From Carnegiea gigantea (Eukaryota; Streptophyta; Magnoliopsida; Caryophyllales; Cactaceae): DNA of 64,000 nt. The translations under genes and the position numbers were made by a program. The notes beneath the pieces are model-generated. The model was not told where the DNA came from and made no database searches. It worked only from the letters and a program-made list of their open reading frames with translations. The DNA lies in assembly GCA_029747015.1 (NCBI GenBank), contig JAKOGI010000326.1, positions 646,033 to 710,032 of the forward strand, given 5' to 3'. Shown piece by piece: positions 47,263 to 57,890 of the stretch; position 1 is the first letter of the stretch, and each line of letters begins with the position of its first letter.

Positions 47263-47276
47263 TGTACCATATTTTT

Positions 47277-47549
47277 TTAATCTAATTTTCGTTTAATTTT
47301 TTCTAATGGTAACACATTAAGATCATCGAGTTTAATAAGATTCATTTGTTGATATATTTCTTCTTCTAGTTGGACACTATTAGTCTCTTCATTATCATCA
47401 GATAAGACATTATATTTATCACTAATAGCGCTCATGATTTTGTTTAGTTCTTCGGGATTTTGTTCTTTATCAAACATTTTTTGTAGCTCTTCAAGACTAT
47501 ATTTTTCATACTCCATCTTCTTCTTCTTTCTTCTCACTAGATTTTTCAT
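47277..47549 (-). pseudogene. Acidic/lysine-rich frame upstream of the coat protein
   Basis: 90 codons, highly charged, with EEL/DKE clusters. The part after residue 12 (MEYEKYSLEELQKMF) reads like the acidic N-terminal region that precedes caulimovirid coat proteins. A different frame from the coat protein suggests either a separate small ORF or a frameshift. Confidence 0.4.
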
Positions 47550-47579
47550 CAGATTGTTCTCCTACTTCTTTTTGAATTT

Positions 47580-47888
47580 TTATCTCTTGCACAGGAAACG
47601 GGATTTTATTTTTTGGGTTTTGAAAAAGATGTTATGCCGAAAATGAGTGCTAATTTTAGGAATAGCTTTTTTGTTATGTCTAATTTCGTTAATAAGAGAA
47701 AGATGAACAACTGTTAACTGATTCTTAAAATCTTTTAGTTCAGCCTTAATTTTAGCTAATTCTACTTTTAATTCTAAAACTATAGTAATAATGTAGTTTA
47801 ATTGGGGTGCTACTGAGATATTACCTTCTGGTGAATGGACAATATGTGAATAATTTGGACCAGGACAAGCAGATGATGCTTCCAGCAT
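47580..47888 (-). pseudogene. Small first frame of the pararetrovirus
   Basis: 102 codons starting MLEASSACPG. Residues 30-60 form a heptad-like Leu/Ile/Lys/Glu stretch suggestive of a coiled coil, as in small virion-associated proteins of the family. There is no specific motif. It is followed closely by the lysine-rich frame at 47277-47549. Confidence 0.45.
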
Positions 47889-47928
47889 TAAACGTAGTTA
47901 GTCACACTTAATTATTTTTGTGCACGTG

Positions 47929-47940
47929 GCTCTGATACCA
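47929..47940 (-). other. Primer binding site (initiator tRNA-Met), pararetrovirus
   Basis: TGGTATCAGAGC on the minus strand, complementary to the plant tRNA-iMet 3' end. By convention it marks position 1 of caulimovirid genomes. It lies about 40 bp upstream of the first small frame. Confidence 0.85.
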
Positions 47941-47960
47941 GATAAAAGAGAACGTCGAGA

Positions 47961-48494
47961 TCTACTAGTGAGCAAAATTCCACAAACACAATTTTAGAAT
48001 TTTCGAAAGTAAGTTTTTAAATATTAGGGTTAAATTGCAAATTTTTAAAAGTTTAGGGGTCTTTTTGCAATTTAAAAGGGTCTGTAAATTATTACACCCA
48101 AATTTTGGGGTTGTAGAAATTATTATACCCAAACTTGAATAGATTCGTAAATGCGTTTCCAAACTGGTCAGGTCTAGAAATGATTACACCAAAGTACAAT
48201 GGCTCGAGGTGCAATTCTTCTATATTTATCGTCACTATATTTATTAAAAGTCATTCTTACCATATATATCTCACAATCTCTTAAGCACGACAATTTCATA
48301 CAAGACCTATTATTCATTATTTTTACTATATATGTTAGAGCACCCTTCGATGCTTTTACAAACACAAAATTGAAATATCTATCTTTTAATTATGAGGGGT
48401 GTTTTTTTTGGGAAGACACTACGAAGTAATACACAAAATAATTACAAATTTCTTTTAAAAAAAGAGAGATATGTGGTTTTAAATTTTTTTTTGG
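47961..48494. other. Intergenic, nothing recognised
   Basis: AT-rich with repeated AATTTTTAAA-type words near 48010-48130 (TTGCAAATTTTTAAAAG and TTGCAATTTAAAAGG). No gene was supported. Confidence 0.4.
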
Positions 48495-49085
48495 GGAGGG
48501 TGGAAGACTTTGTAGATAATCAAACATAATGTTTTCACTCGCATCTGATGGATATCCATTCCACTTAACTTGAAAAAGCTGGTGAAAATCCGAAATATAT
48601 GGATGATAGATGATGGTTGGACAAATTGGATTGGATCTCAGTGATGCTCCATCCGACCTACCACTTGATCCATCACCCGCTTTCTTATCTACTTGTTTAT
48701 CTCCTATATGCAATTAGTTTATTTTTTAAATTTTTGTTCTTTAAATTTTAATCTTTTTTTTGTACAATTATATTATTAATTCTATATTTTCGTAAAAATG
48801 AATATGATGAATATAATATTTATTCATTCATTACTCCTAAAATATCTTTTTTAAACATTTCAAAATACAAAGCTTACTTTTTACATAAATTTGTTAACAT
48901 ATTACATATAAATTTTCATCACTAGTCTATAAGCCGATCCACCCATTTTCACCCGCGGATGGTGGATGGATGTATTGGATTAGATTTTTACAGATAATGG
49001 GTGGATTGGATCAAGCGAATTTAAGCGGGTGATGGATGAGGATGATGGTTCATCCGACTCGAACTCGATCCATTGTCACCCCTAC
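48495..49085. mobile_element. hAT-type non-autonomous element, about 590 bp (relative of 7910-8479)
   Basis: The right end, inverted, reads GTAGGGGTGACAATGG, a typical plant hAT end. The body is colinear with 7910-8479 (GATGCTCCATCCGACC, CATCACCCGCTT and CCACCCATTTTCACCC blocks). The left end is eroded and no target duplication was found. Confidence 0.65.
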
Positions 49086-49331
49086 GTTTGTGAATTATTG
49101 TACTCTAGACTTTTGGTAATACTAAATAAGTAAAAAAATGATATGTAAATATTCATTACTTTATCCAAGGACTCGACTCCTCTATAGTAAGGAGGAAAAC
49201 TGCACATCAATAGTGAAGACCATCATGAGGTGACATGTTATGATTTTTAATCAAGGGTTAAAGGCAGTGATAGCTGGTGGTTCTTTGATTAGAATTTGGC
49301 AACGAAAGGTGATGCATTACGCTCTCTAGAG

Positions 49332-49908
49332 TGTTGGGAAAAGGAAGAATAATGAAAAGCAAATTCTTTTTCCTCTTTGTGCGATTAAGATAGGCAAAAA
49401 TAAATAAATATTGTAGACAGAGAGACACAATTTTTGTGTGGAAACCCCTCCAAAACGCAGGTCAAAACCACGAGACTTTCAGTCCGACTATACTTCCATT
49501 ATTTTATTGTAGGATTACAAATGTGTCTCATCTAGACAATTTACAAGGTATACAACTCAATATCTCACCCACTCGGATGGTATACAAAAGATAATTTTTC
49601 ACCAAATTTTGGTGGAACACCCTCACCAATTTATGGTAATTTTTCCCTTAAGTGCTTCTATCACTTGATTGTTTGTGTTGTTATTATATTGCAAAAATCA
49701 CTAATCCCTCTATTTATAAGAGTCCATGGAAGTTTCTTGCCACAGAAAAATTTACGACTAAAGCTATGTTAGCATTAAAACTTCCGCTAAAAATAAATGT
49801 TGAAATATTCCTTTCATTTTTTCCCTCTCACTTTCTCTTTCCCTCTCTTCCTTTTTTTTACTGCTTTTATTTTTGTAACTGCTACCAATTAAGGAAGGAA
49901 TTCTGACA
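49332..49908 (-). repeat. 3' LTR of the copia element
   Basis: 577 bp, colinear with the 5' LTR, starting after the polypurine tract. Confidence 0.9.
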
Positions 49909-49926
49909 ATTATCCCCCTTCCTAAC
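49909..49926 (-). other. Polypurine tract of the copia element
   Basis: GTTAGGAAGGGGGATAAT on the minus strand abuts the 3' LTR. Confidence 0.85.
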
Positions 49927-50280
49927 TTAATTGGAGACCATCACACCGGCACCTTTGCAAAAGTTTCCAAATTTCTTGGTCGGTAGCACCTTCGTCATCA
50001 TGTCCGACCAATTTTCATCAGCGTGTACTTTTTCAAGCTGTAGGAGCTTATCTTCTAATACTTCTCGCATCCAGTGATAGCGAACATCAATATGTTTCGA
50101 ATGAGAGTGGAAAGCAGAGTTCTTGGCTAAATGTATAGCACTTTGGCTATCACATCACAACACGTATTTATCTTGCTCATAGACTAATTCGAGTAGAAAA
50201 TTTCTCATCCATATAATCTCCTTACATGCTTCAATAGCTGCAATATATTCCGCCTCGGTGGTTGACAGGGCAATGCATTT
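49927..50280 (-). pseudogene. copia RNase H C-terminal part
   Basis: Continues with KCIALSTTEAEYIAAIEACK, the CDSQSAIHLAKNSAFH box and KHIDVRYHWMRE, interrupted by stops. These are strongly conserved Tork/Tnt1-type RNase H motifs. Confidence 0.8.
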
Positions 50281-51480
50281 TTAGAGGTTAGATTGCCAAG
50301 ACACTACTCCCCTTGCAAAAGTAGTCAAATACCTAGAAGTTGATTTCCGAGAATCAATATCACCGGCCAGGTCAGCATCTGTGTAACCCACTAACATGGG
50401 TTTTTCTTGACTAAAACACAAACATTTCTTAGTTGTTCCCCTAAGATATCGCAATATCCATTTCACCGCTATCCAGTGTTCTTTTCCTGGATTAGTTAAG
50501 AACTGACTTGCGATACCTACAGCGTAAGCAATATTAGGCCTAATACATATCATAGCGTACACTAGGCTACCAACAGCAGATGAATAAGGAGCATTCTTCA
50601 TTTCTGCTTTTTCTTTCTCACTTGTTGGACTTTGCTTCATCCTTAGCTTGAAATGTCCAATAAGAGGTGTGTGAACGGGTTTGGCCTAAATGCATGTTGA
50701 ATTTTTCCAACAATATTTCAACATAACTCTCTTGGGATAACCACAATAACTTCTTTGATCTATCTCGAGTTATCTTCATCCTAAGGATCTTCTTTGCTGA
50801 TCCCAAATCCTTCATGGTAAATGATTTACTCAGCGCCTTCTTTAAAGCAGAAATTTTCTTTAGATTCATGCCTAACAATTAACATATCATCCACATAAGG
50901 AAACAATATGATGAAATCACCACCATCATATTTCTTTACGAAGACACAATTATCAGTGAGTGTCTTCTTGAAATCATGTTTACCCGTAAAGGAATCAAAT
51001 TTCTTATATCATTGTCTAGGTGCTTGTTTAAGCCCATAGAGGCTCTTCTGAAGTCGGCATACCAAATTTTCTTTGCCTCTAACTTCGAACCCTTCAGGAT
51101 GTTCCATATATATTTCCTCCTCTAGGTCACCTTGTAAAAATGCTGTCTTGACGTTGAGTTGTTTCTGAGCCTAGACTGGTGGCTAGACCAAGGATAACTC
51201 GGATTGAAGACATTTTCACAATAGGAGAGAATATTTCTTCAAAATCTACCCCTTTCTTCTTATTGAACTATGTCACTACCAGACGAGCTTTATACCTGAG
51301 TCTTGGGTTATTCTCCTAATTCTTGGGCCTATACACCCATTTGTTCTTCAAGGCCTTTCTTCCCTTGGGCAATTCCTCTAGATCATATGTATTATTCTCA
51401 TATAAGGATTTCATTTCTTCTTGCATGACGTTTACCCATTCTATCTTATGGCTATCAGCCATTGCTTCTTCATAACTCTG
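50281..51480 (-). pseudogene. copia reverse transcriptase and start of RNase H, broken
   Basis: Stop-broken RT motifs include the YGLKQAPRQ segment (about 51010-51035) and the FPYVDDMLIV catalytic box near 50890. Open pieces 50878-50618 (FTMKDLGSAKKILRMKI, LSQESYVEILLEKFNM) and 50640-50281 (SPTSEKEKAEMKNAPYSSAV, GSLVYAMICIRPNIAYAVG, YTDADLAGDIDSRKSTS) follow. Confidence 0.85.
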
Positions 51481-51503
51481 AGGCTCTGCCTCATCTGTGA
51501 GAG

Positions 51504-51788
51504 TTACGAATTCATCTGGGTAATACTTGGTGGATGGTCTTCTTTCCCTATAGATCGCCTCAACTGGGGCTCTTCTTGAGATCTTTCCTTGGCAGATTCA
51601 GTATCGGATCTGGCCGACTCATCTTGACCTTCTTCTTTGTCATCGTTGGAGGAAGAGGTAAGATTGTTGCTTGAGCTAGTCTCATTATTATTTTCAGTTA
51701 TGTCACCCCCTGCATTATCATGAACCATAAGAGATGGACTAATATCAGAATCCCTAATCACTCTGTGTTTAGGCTTTTCCTTTTTCAA
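51504..51788 (-). pseudogene. copia linker between integrase and RT
   Basis: A Ser/Asn/Glu-rich, low-complexity 94-codon frame (SSSNNLTSSSNDD). This variable hinge is usual before the copia RT domain. Confidence 0.6.
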
Positions 51789-51849
51789 ATCTTCTATGGT
51801 TTGGTCTTCAAGGAATACAACATCTTGACTTCTTATAATCCTTCTGCTT

Positions 51850-52660
51850 ATAGGATCCCAAAGTCGGTATCCAAACTCATCTCTTGGTGATCCAAGATAA
51901 ATACACTGCCTTGTTTTCGAATTAAGTTTGGCTCGCTTATCCTTAGGAATATAGACGAATGCTCAACAGCTAAATACTTTCATGTGGTTATATGATATCT
52001 TTTGTTTAGACCAAATTTCCTATGGGATAGCACCATCCAAAGGTACTTATGGTGAAAGGTTGTTTATGTCAATCGCAGTCTTCACAACTTCTCCCCAAAA
52101 AGATTTAGGTAGTTTAGCATGAGCAAGCAGACATCAGACTCTTTCTTCGATAGTCCGATTCATTCTCTCAGCTAAGCCATATAGTTGTGATGTCTTTGGT
52201 GGAGTTTTCTTCGTCCTGATTCCATGCAACTTGCAATATGATTCAAAGGAACACGGTATTCTCCATCATTATCCGCTTGAACACTCTTCAATTTTTGTCC
52301 AGTTTCATGTTCCACCTTAGCGTGAAACTCCTAGAATGCTTCAAGGACTTGGTCCTTTGTTTTTAACAAAGAAGCCCAAACCTTTCTTGAATGGTCATCG
52401 ATAAAAGTAACAAAGTATAATGCTCCGCCAAGCGACTTTTCAGTCATAGAGCATACATCACTATGAACCAAATCAATAATGTGCTTTCTTCTGGTGGGTC
52501 GAACATTTTTATTAAATGTCACCATATGTTGTTTACCAGCTAAACAGTCTATAAAAGGCTCAAGCAATTTGCCTTTTATATTGGGAAGGAGCTCTTTTCG
52601 GGCTAGGATTTGCAATCCTTTTTCACTCAAGTGCCCGAGTCTTCTATGCTATAACTCCAA
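51850..52660 (-). pseudogene. copia integrase, broken
   Basis: The main piece 52630-52331 contains LSEKGLQILARKELLP (pre-integrase), CLAGKQHMVTF (zinc-binding remnant), DLVHSDVCSMTEKSLGG and YFVTFIDDHSRKVWASLL, which carries the catalytic-core Asp residues. The following part to 51850 is broken by stops. Confidence 0.8.
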
Positions 52661-52989
52661 ATTTGAGTTATCATAGGCAACATTAAGCTCCCCCTCACAC
52701 AGCTTTTCTTACATAAAGTACAAGTACCCTTCCTTTTTTCCTCTAGCAACAATTAGACTTCCTTTGGTGAGCTTCCATATTCCTCCACCAAAGTGATTAA
52801 CCAAACTGGCATCATCAAGTTTTCCTGCCGATATAAGATTCAGGTGCATGTCTGGTACATGCCTCACATCTTTTTAACATGAGCTTACATCCTGTGTTGG
52901 TTATCAAGGCGATGTAACCAATACTAATGATTTTGCTCGAAACTTGATTTCCCATCTTGATATTACCAAAGTCACCACCTTGGTAAGAT

Positions 52990-53060
52990 GAGAAAAATTG
53001 TTCATGCGGAGTGACATGGAAAGCGGCATCCGAGTCTACTATCCATGAACAATCATCACA
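52990..53060 (-). pseudogene. copia protease remnant
   Basis: CSWIVDSDAAFHVTPHEQFF lies just downstream of the knuckle. The usual W-I-x-D-S-G-A-S active site reads D-S-D-A-A, so the catalytic loop is damaged. Confidence 0.7.
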
Positions 53061-53116
53061 TGCTAGATTGAGATAATTTTCTTCTCAAATGAGGAATACA
53101 TCATTGTCATCATTTG

Positions 53117-54059
53117 CTACAATAGCAGTAGTGGTTTTATCTTCTTTCTTGTATTCAATCTGATCTGTCTTAACTTTTCCAGCCTTCTGGTCTCTCTTGT
53201 AATATCGACAATCAGATTTTTTATGGCTTGGCTTACCACAGTAATATCAAACAAATTTAGGGTAAGATTTAGATCTGCCCTTAGACTTATCACGTCCTTT
53301 GTTTCTCCCTCGGTTCTCATTTCTACTGTGATTCTCAACAAAGTTGGCTTCAGATTGAATTGAAAGGCCTCTTTCTTTTCTTCTAACTTCTTCATTTAAG
53401 AGACTGTCTGTCACAGTATTCATAGTAGGTTTTCCTGCTGGGGCGAAGTTACTCAATGTAACTACCAATGTGTCCCAACTCTCGGGCAATGAACTGAGAA
53501 GCAGTAGTACCTGCAACTCATCATCGAGTTTCATTTCAATCTTTGCCAATTGATTTATAAGCCCCTTGAAATTGTTCAAGTGCTCAATCATATTTTGCTC
53601 GTCCCTATACTGAAGCTTCACCAATCGTCTTATGAGTAGCGCTTTGTTGCGCGACGTCTTCATTGGGATTAAGGACTCAAGTTTTGTCTAAAGTTCGTAG
53701 GCATTGTCAAAATTTGACACATGCTCAAACAAACTTCTATCTATGTACTTTCGAATTATCGAAACTACTTTGCAATTTAACAACTTCCACTCAATTTCAC
53801 TTTTACCTTCTGGCATATTTTTATTCAAAATAAGCTCAGCAAGGTCTTTGCAAATTAGATGGTCCTCTATCATGGCCTTCCAATAGGAGTAATTGTCTGC
53901 TATAAGTTTGATCATGTCACCATCATAAGTAACAACACCCTCCATCTTGATTACACAAGAACATGGTTGCCCAACCTGAACTCTGATACCACTGTTGGGA
54001 AAAGGTGGAATAATGCAAAAGCAAATTCTTTTCCCTCTTTGTGTAATTAAGGCAGGCAA
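53117..54059 (-). pseudogene. copia gag with damaged zinc knuckle
   Basis: Pieces 54059-53688 and 53663-53247 plus 53395-53117 cover gag. The start is MEGVVTYDGDMIKL (internal to the first frame), with NYSYWKAMIEDHL and a UBN2-type helical core (LVKLQYRDEQNMIEHLNNFKG). The zinc knuckle near 53247 reads stop-Y-Y-C-G-K-P-S-H-K-K-S-D-C, so the first Cys codon of CCHC has become TGA, which separates gag from the rest. Confidence 0.8.
53981..53991 (-). other. Primer binding site (initiator tRNA-Met), copia
   Basis: TGGTATCAGAG on the minus strand, one base inside the 5' LTR boundary. Confidence 0.9.
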
Positions 54060-54576
54060 AAATAAATAAATATTGTAGATAAATATACACGATTTTTACA
54101 TGGAAAATCCTCCAAAATGAAGGTAAAAACTATGGGACTAGCAATCTAAAGATACTTCCACTATTTCATAGTATGATTACAAATATATCTCCTCTAGACA
54201 ATTTAGAGGGTATACAATTTAATATCTCATCCACTCAGATGGTATACAAAAGATAATTTCTCACCAAATTTTGGTGGAACACCCTCACCAATTTATGGTG
54301 GTTTTTGCGTCAAGTGCTTCTATCACTTGATTATTTGTCATTTTGTTGTTATATTGCAAAAATCACTAATCCCTCTATTTATAAGAGTCCATGGAAGTTT
54401 ATTACCACAGAAAAATTTTTGCCAAATGCTACATTAGCGTTAAAACTTCCTCTAAAAATAAATGTTGAAATATTCCTTTCATTTTTTTTCCTCTTACTTT
54501 CTCTTTCTCTCTCTTCCTTTTTTTTTAACTGCTTTTATTTTTGTAACTCCTACCAATTAAGGAAAGAATTCTAACA
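53993..54576 (-). repeat. 5' LTR of the copia element
   Basis: 584 bp, colinear with 49332-49908. A TATA-like TATAAATAG (minus strand, about 54376-54384) is conserved in both LTRs. Confidence 0.9.
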
Positions 54577-56150
54577 TGGATCTATGTAAAAATAAGGGAA
54601 GGAGAACGACAGAATGTGGATTTTTTTTTTCCTGTTGGATTCTGATGATAATTTTGGAGAACTTTTATTTTTTATGGACAAGAGATTTAATTCATGTAGT
54701 TTTAATGTTGGGAGAAGTATGAAGCAGATGGAGAATTGGCTTGCAAACAATAAGGATAACAGTAGCAAACTCTTTAATGGCACCACATAAAAGTTTTCTT
54801 GCCGAAAATCACAGAACTAGGAGGATGTCAAAGGAGAGAGAATGACCGTGAATTCAAATCTTCGGATCTTTCCCAGACATTGACGAATTGACATGGCGCT
54901 ACTGGAGAGAAAGTGAATATTTTTTGTCAGTATGGTAATACAAATACACTAATAATAGTAACAAACAATACAAAAGTAAATAAGTTTCTAAGTTACAACC
55001 TCACCCATACCTGCAAAGACTACTCTAATAACAACTATAGGAAATAATAATGTAGGCCTTGTCATTTGCGCCTTGATCAAGAGCTCGCTTCTTGATTATC
55101 ACTTCATCACCATCCAAATTGTCATTTCAAATTTTCTCTTACCACTTAGGGTCTTGATAATGGTATTGCAAATAGTTTGATGACGATCACTATTTATCCA
55201 ATACTTAAACCTTTTCCCCTGGATTGCTATCCTCCCCACGCCAAGAATGTGAATTAGAAGAAACCGGTTCAAATTTGTACCTTTCCTCATACAGCCGAAG
55301 ATGCTATAGCTTTTTTTATAAAGTGCTTCCTTTGTCGTGAGTGAGATTTCCTCCTCCTTCTATGCTCCTCTTTTCCTTGCCTTTCATGATCTTAGGCTAC
55401 AAATTAGATGTCATTAATTATACAACTCTCTTGATGATCCTCACACATGGCATGTCTCCTTAGACTTGATGTGTCATCACAACAAACATGAACAACCATA
55501 TAAGCCATGGAGTGCTCATCAAAAGGCTTCACCATGTTCCTTCCTCAATCATTCAGTAGATTTCTTGCGAGATACAAAGAGATCTCAATAAGCATCTATT
55601 CGTATGTCCTCTCAAAAGGTGGTAAACCACACTTGGAGGCACTCTCCTTGAGGAACTCACGTCTTACACATTTATAGTTTCATCTTTTATATTCATAGTT
55701 TCACCCACAATAGTCATCATGATAGGCTCCTGATTGGCTTGATATTTTGTAGGGGCATATTCAATCCTACTCTCCACACTTGACATTGCATTTAAAAGAA
55801 TAGATTAGCTATTATCCTCTAGACAAGACCTAATTTCTAAACTCATATCTTGAGAGTTAGAGTCCATCCCTTTCATCCCATCATTGTGCATTTCCATAGG
55901 CATCTCTTTAATATTGGAGTCATAGGAATGTTGTTTGCTTTAATACCTAGTGCTTTGTTCCACTAAATCCAATTCCCTTTCCTTCTTAATCATCCCAAGC
56001 TGGATTCTAAGCCCTGGCTAACCTCTGCTACATTACCATTCATAGCGCTCATTTGAGACAATCACTCACATTGAGATGAATTGCCTAAGTTCAATGGATT
56101 CCTACTAAGCTGCTGGGCACTTCAATAGGACAAGCATTTCTAGTTTCATT
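54577..56150. other. Intergenic, decayed coding-like sequence, function unclear
   Basis: The minus strand reads in a gene-like way in short pieces (for example 55290-55099) but with stops in every frame. It may be the rest of the broken TPR-type gene immediately to the right. Nothing firm can be assigned. Confidence 0.35.
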
Positions 56151-56420
56151 ATACCATTCTAGGATATTCACACATTTGGATTTACAAATTTGCTCTACCT
56201 TGAGTAGCTGCTTCTTCACTTCATTATTACTAGGGTCAAACTTAGGGGTGATAGAAGGTCTTTGCGAGCCTCTTCTAGCATACTTAAATGCAACCGCACT
56301 CAAGCTCTTCTAAATCGAGCTTTCACATGACCAAAGTCAAGTTTAAGCACCAAGTTATAATGATTTCCAGCTTCTTCATATGCATTTAGGCACCGATATT
56401 AGGGCAACCTCCACCGGCAT
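56150..56420 (-). pseudogene. TPR-protein gene fragment, frameshifted
   Basis: The minus strand encodes, across two frames, CLNAYEEAGNHYNLVLKLD followed by FGHVKARFRRA, then LEEARKDL, then FDPSNNEVKKQLLKVEQ. The pattern (a helix, then xVKAxxRRA, then LEEAxKDL, then DPxNxEVKKQL) is the last repeats of a tetratricopeptide domain of the plant co-chaperone type. A frameshift and stops separate the pieces, and no start or upstream repeats were found. Probably a retroposed or captured fragment. Confidence 0.55.
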
Positions 56421-56922
56421 CACGGGTGCGATGTATGATATTTTTGCAAAGGCACCGGTCCTTTTTGGGATGTTCTCGAATCTACGGCCTCTTTGCTTAA
56501 CAGATTTACAACTCTTTCGAATTTTGAGGTTTTTTTTTTTTTTAAAAAAAATTAACTAGCTAGTTAAACTACAACCTCTCGATTAGTTATCTAGTGACGC
56601 GGCAGCGCATGCTTTGATCAACTGCATTTTGTAGTTATTGGGGCAACTATAGCAGAGCCATGTTCTTTATCCAAATTGGCTATTATCTTTAATGTGGAAT
56701 AAAAGTAGATTTAATATTTAATTTGCCCATTCAATGTTAATTAAGGGCAAAAATGGACAATCATATCAAAGTATTATGATCAATAAGAAAATAGCATAGT
56801 TAAAATGAGACAAATCAAAATAAATAACAAGACCATTATTTAAAGGCACAGAGAAGTTGTATTGGACCCACAAGAATGTACAAATAAATGGAGATAAACA
56901 TGCCTAGCTAGCAGAGAATTAC
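56421..56922. other. Intergenic, nothing recognised
   Basis: Contains a T-run/A-run at 56530-56552. No gene or complete repeat is visible. Confidence 0.4.
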
Positions 56923-56925
56923 TAA

Positions 56926-57355
56926 GGCCCTTTTCAGCTAAATAACTATTTGTGTAGTGGATAATAATTCAAGTAGCGGATAGTTGTTGAGATAGCAAAT
57001 ATCGTTTCTAATTTAACTATTAGCGGGTAATTGTTTAGATAAGCGGTTGAAACAAATATATTTGATATATTTAGTTGGTTGGTAACCTGATTAATGTAAA
57101 TTGACATAAAAGATACATACAATTTCCAAAGATAAAATTTTCATGGTATATGTTTTGACCAAAACTATAAAATGCTATTTTTAATTGCCAAAAGCTAATA
57201 CTACTATCCTCTCAGAAATGCTGCTTAAAACACTAAACGTTACTTGAAATACTAGTCAAAATGCTTGGCTACCGTACATTAAAAATTGACTTATTTGTAT
57301 ACTGATTTAATCAAAATACTAAACACTACTCAAAATGCTGTTACAGAGTATGACC
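56926..57355. mobile_element. Harbinger/Tourist-type MITE, 430 bp (copy 2)
   Basis: Flanked by TAA at 56923-56925 and 57356-57358, the 3-bp duplication of PIF/Harbinger elements. Colinear with 17947-18377. Ends GGCCCTTTTCAGCTAAA and (right, inverted) GGTCATACTCTGTAACA are more diverged than in copy 1. Confidence 0.72.
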
Positions 57356-57358
57356 TAA

Positions 57359-57890
57359 ATCTCCCAATTCGTAAATAATAGTCTGGCAAGGATGAAGCAT
57401 TGGTTTGTGGAGAGTTGAGTTTGGTTCTGCAGGTAACATGTTCGAATTGTACTGATATTATGAATGTTTTTCTGTCTTTTTTTTTTTTTAGTTTTTACCT
57501 TTTGCGTCGATTTACTTTTGTTGGCAATATTTTCTTAGTGCTACTTTTTAACAAATATATTTTAGTACACCTTGTTTTTACCTTCGCATCTTTTTCCTTT
57601 TTTTTATAAGTTAGTGTTATTTTATTAAACATGACATACATTTAGTTTACATATCAAAAATTATTCTAATGGTCTATTAAATAAAAAATCAAACGTTGAT
57701 TAAAAATTATTCCAATGTCCATTAGAAATTATTCTAGTGTTCACCAACACTAATTTATTGTTCACTAAAAGGGCTCTATTATTCATCGAACATTAACCCA
57801 TTGTTCACCAAAACATTTAAATGATCCAATATTCACCAAAAATTCACCTAGTGGTCACTGGAAGGTGTCTTATTGTTCAAATAAAAGTGT
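57359..57890. other. Intergenic with short degenerate repeats
   Basis: 57640-57890 repeats words such as ATTATTC(T/A)A(G/A)TG and TTGTTCACCAAAA several times. No gene is visible. Confidence 0.4.

Larger units (their letters stand above)
41640..47960 (-). mobile_element. Endogenous pararetrovirus (Caulimoviridae), cavemovirus/solendovirus-like, decayed
   Basis: About 6.3 kb on the minus strand, running from a tRNA-Met primer site (47929-47940) through coat protein, zinc knuckle, 30K-type movement protein, aspartic protease, RT (YIDD), RNase H and a final transactivator-like frame to a TATA box and poly(A) signal. There is no integrase and no LTR pair. The movement protein separates it from LTR retrotransposons. 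Coat protein ahead of movement protein, both in one frame, fits cavemovirus/solendovirus layout better than caulimovirus proper. Stops and at least one frameshift are scattered through all genes, so it is a fossil. Outer limits are approximate. Confidence 0.88.
49332..54576 (-). mobile_element. Ty1/copia LTR retrotransposon, Tork/Tnt1-like, decayed
   Basis: 5245 bp on the minus strand, with LTRs at 53993-54576 (5') and 49332-49908 (3'), both TGTTGGG...ACA as read on the plus strand. The order gag, zinc knuckle, protease, integrase, RT, RNase H places integrase before RT, which defines copia. RNase H motifs resemble the Tork/Tnt1 group. Many stops and frameshifts. LTRs differ by about 10-15% by eye, so the insertion is old. 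Flanking pentamers TAGAG (49327-49331) and TGGAT (54577-54581) agree at 3 of 5, so no clean target duplication survives. Confidence 0.92.

Noticed and set aside
47929..47940. tRNA gene suggested by GCTCTGATACCA
   Set aside because: No cloverleaf, A box or B box surrounds it; it is a retroelement primer binding site. The same applies at 53981-53991.
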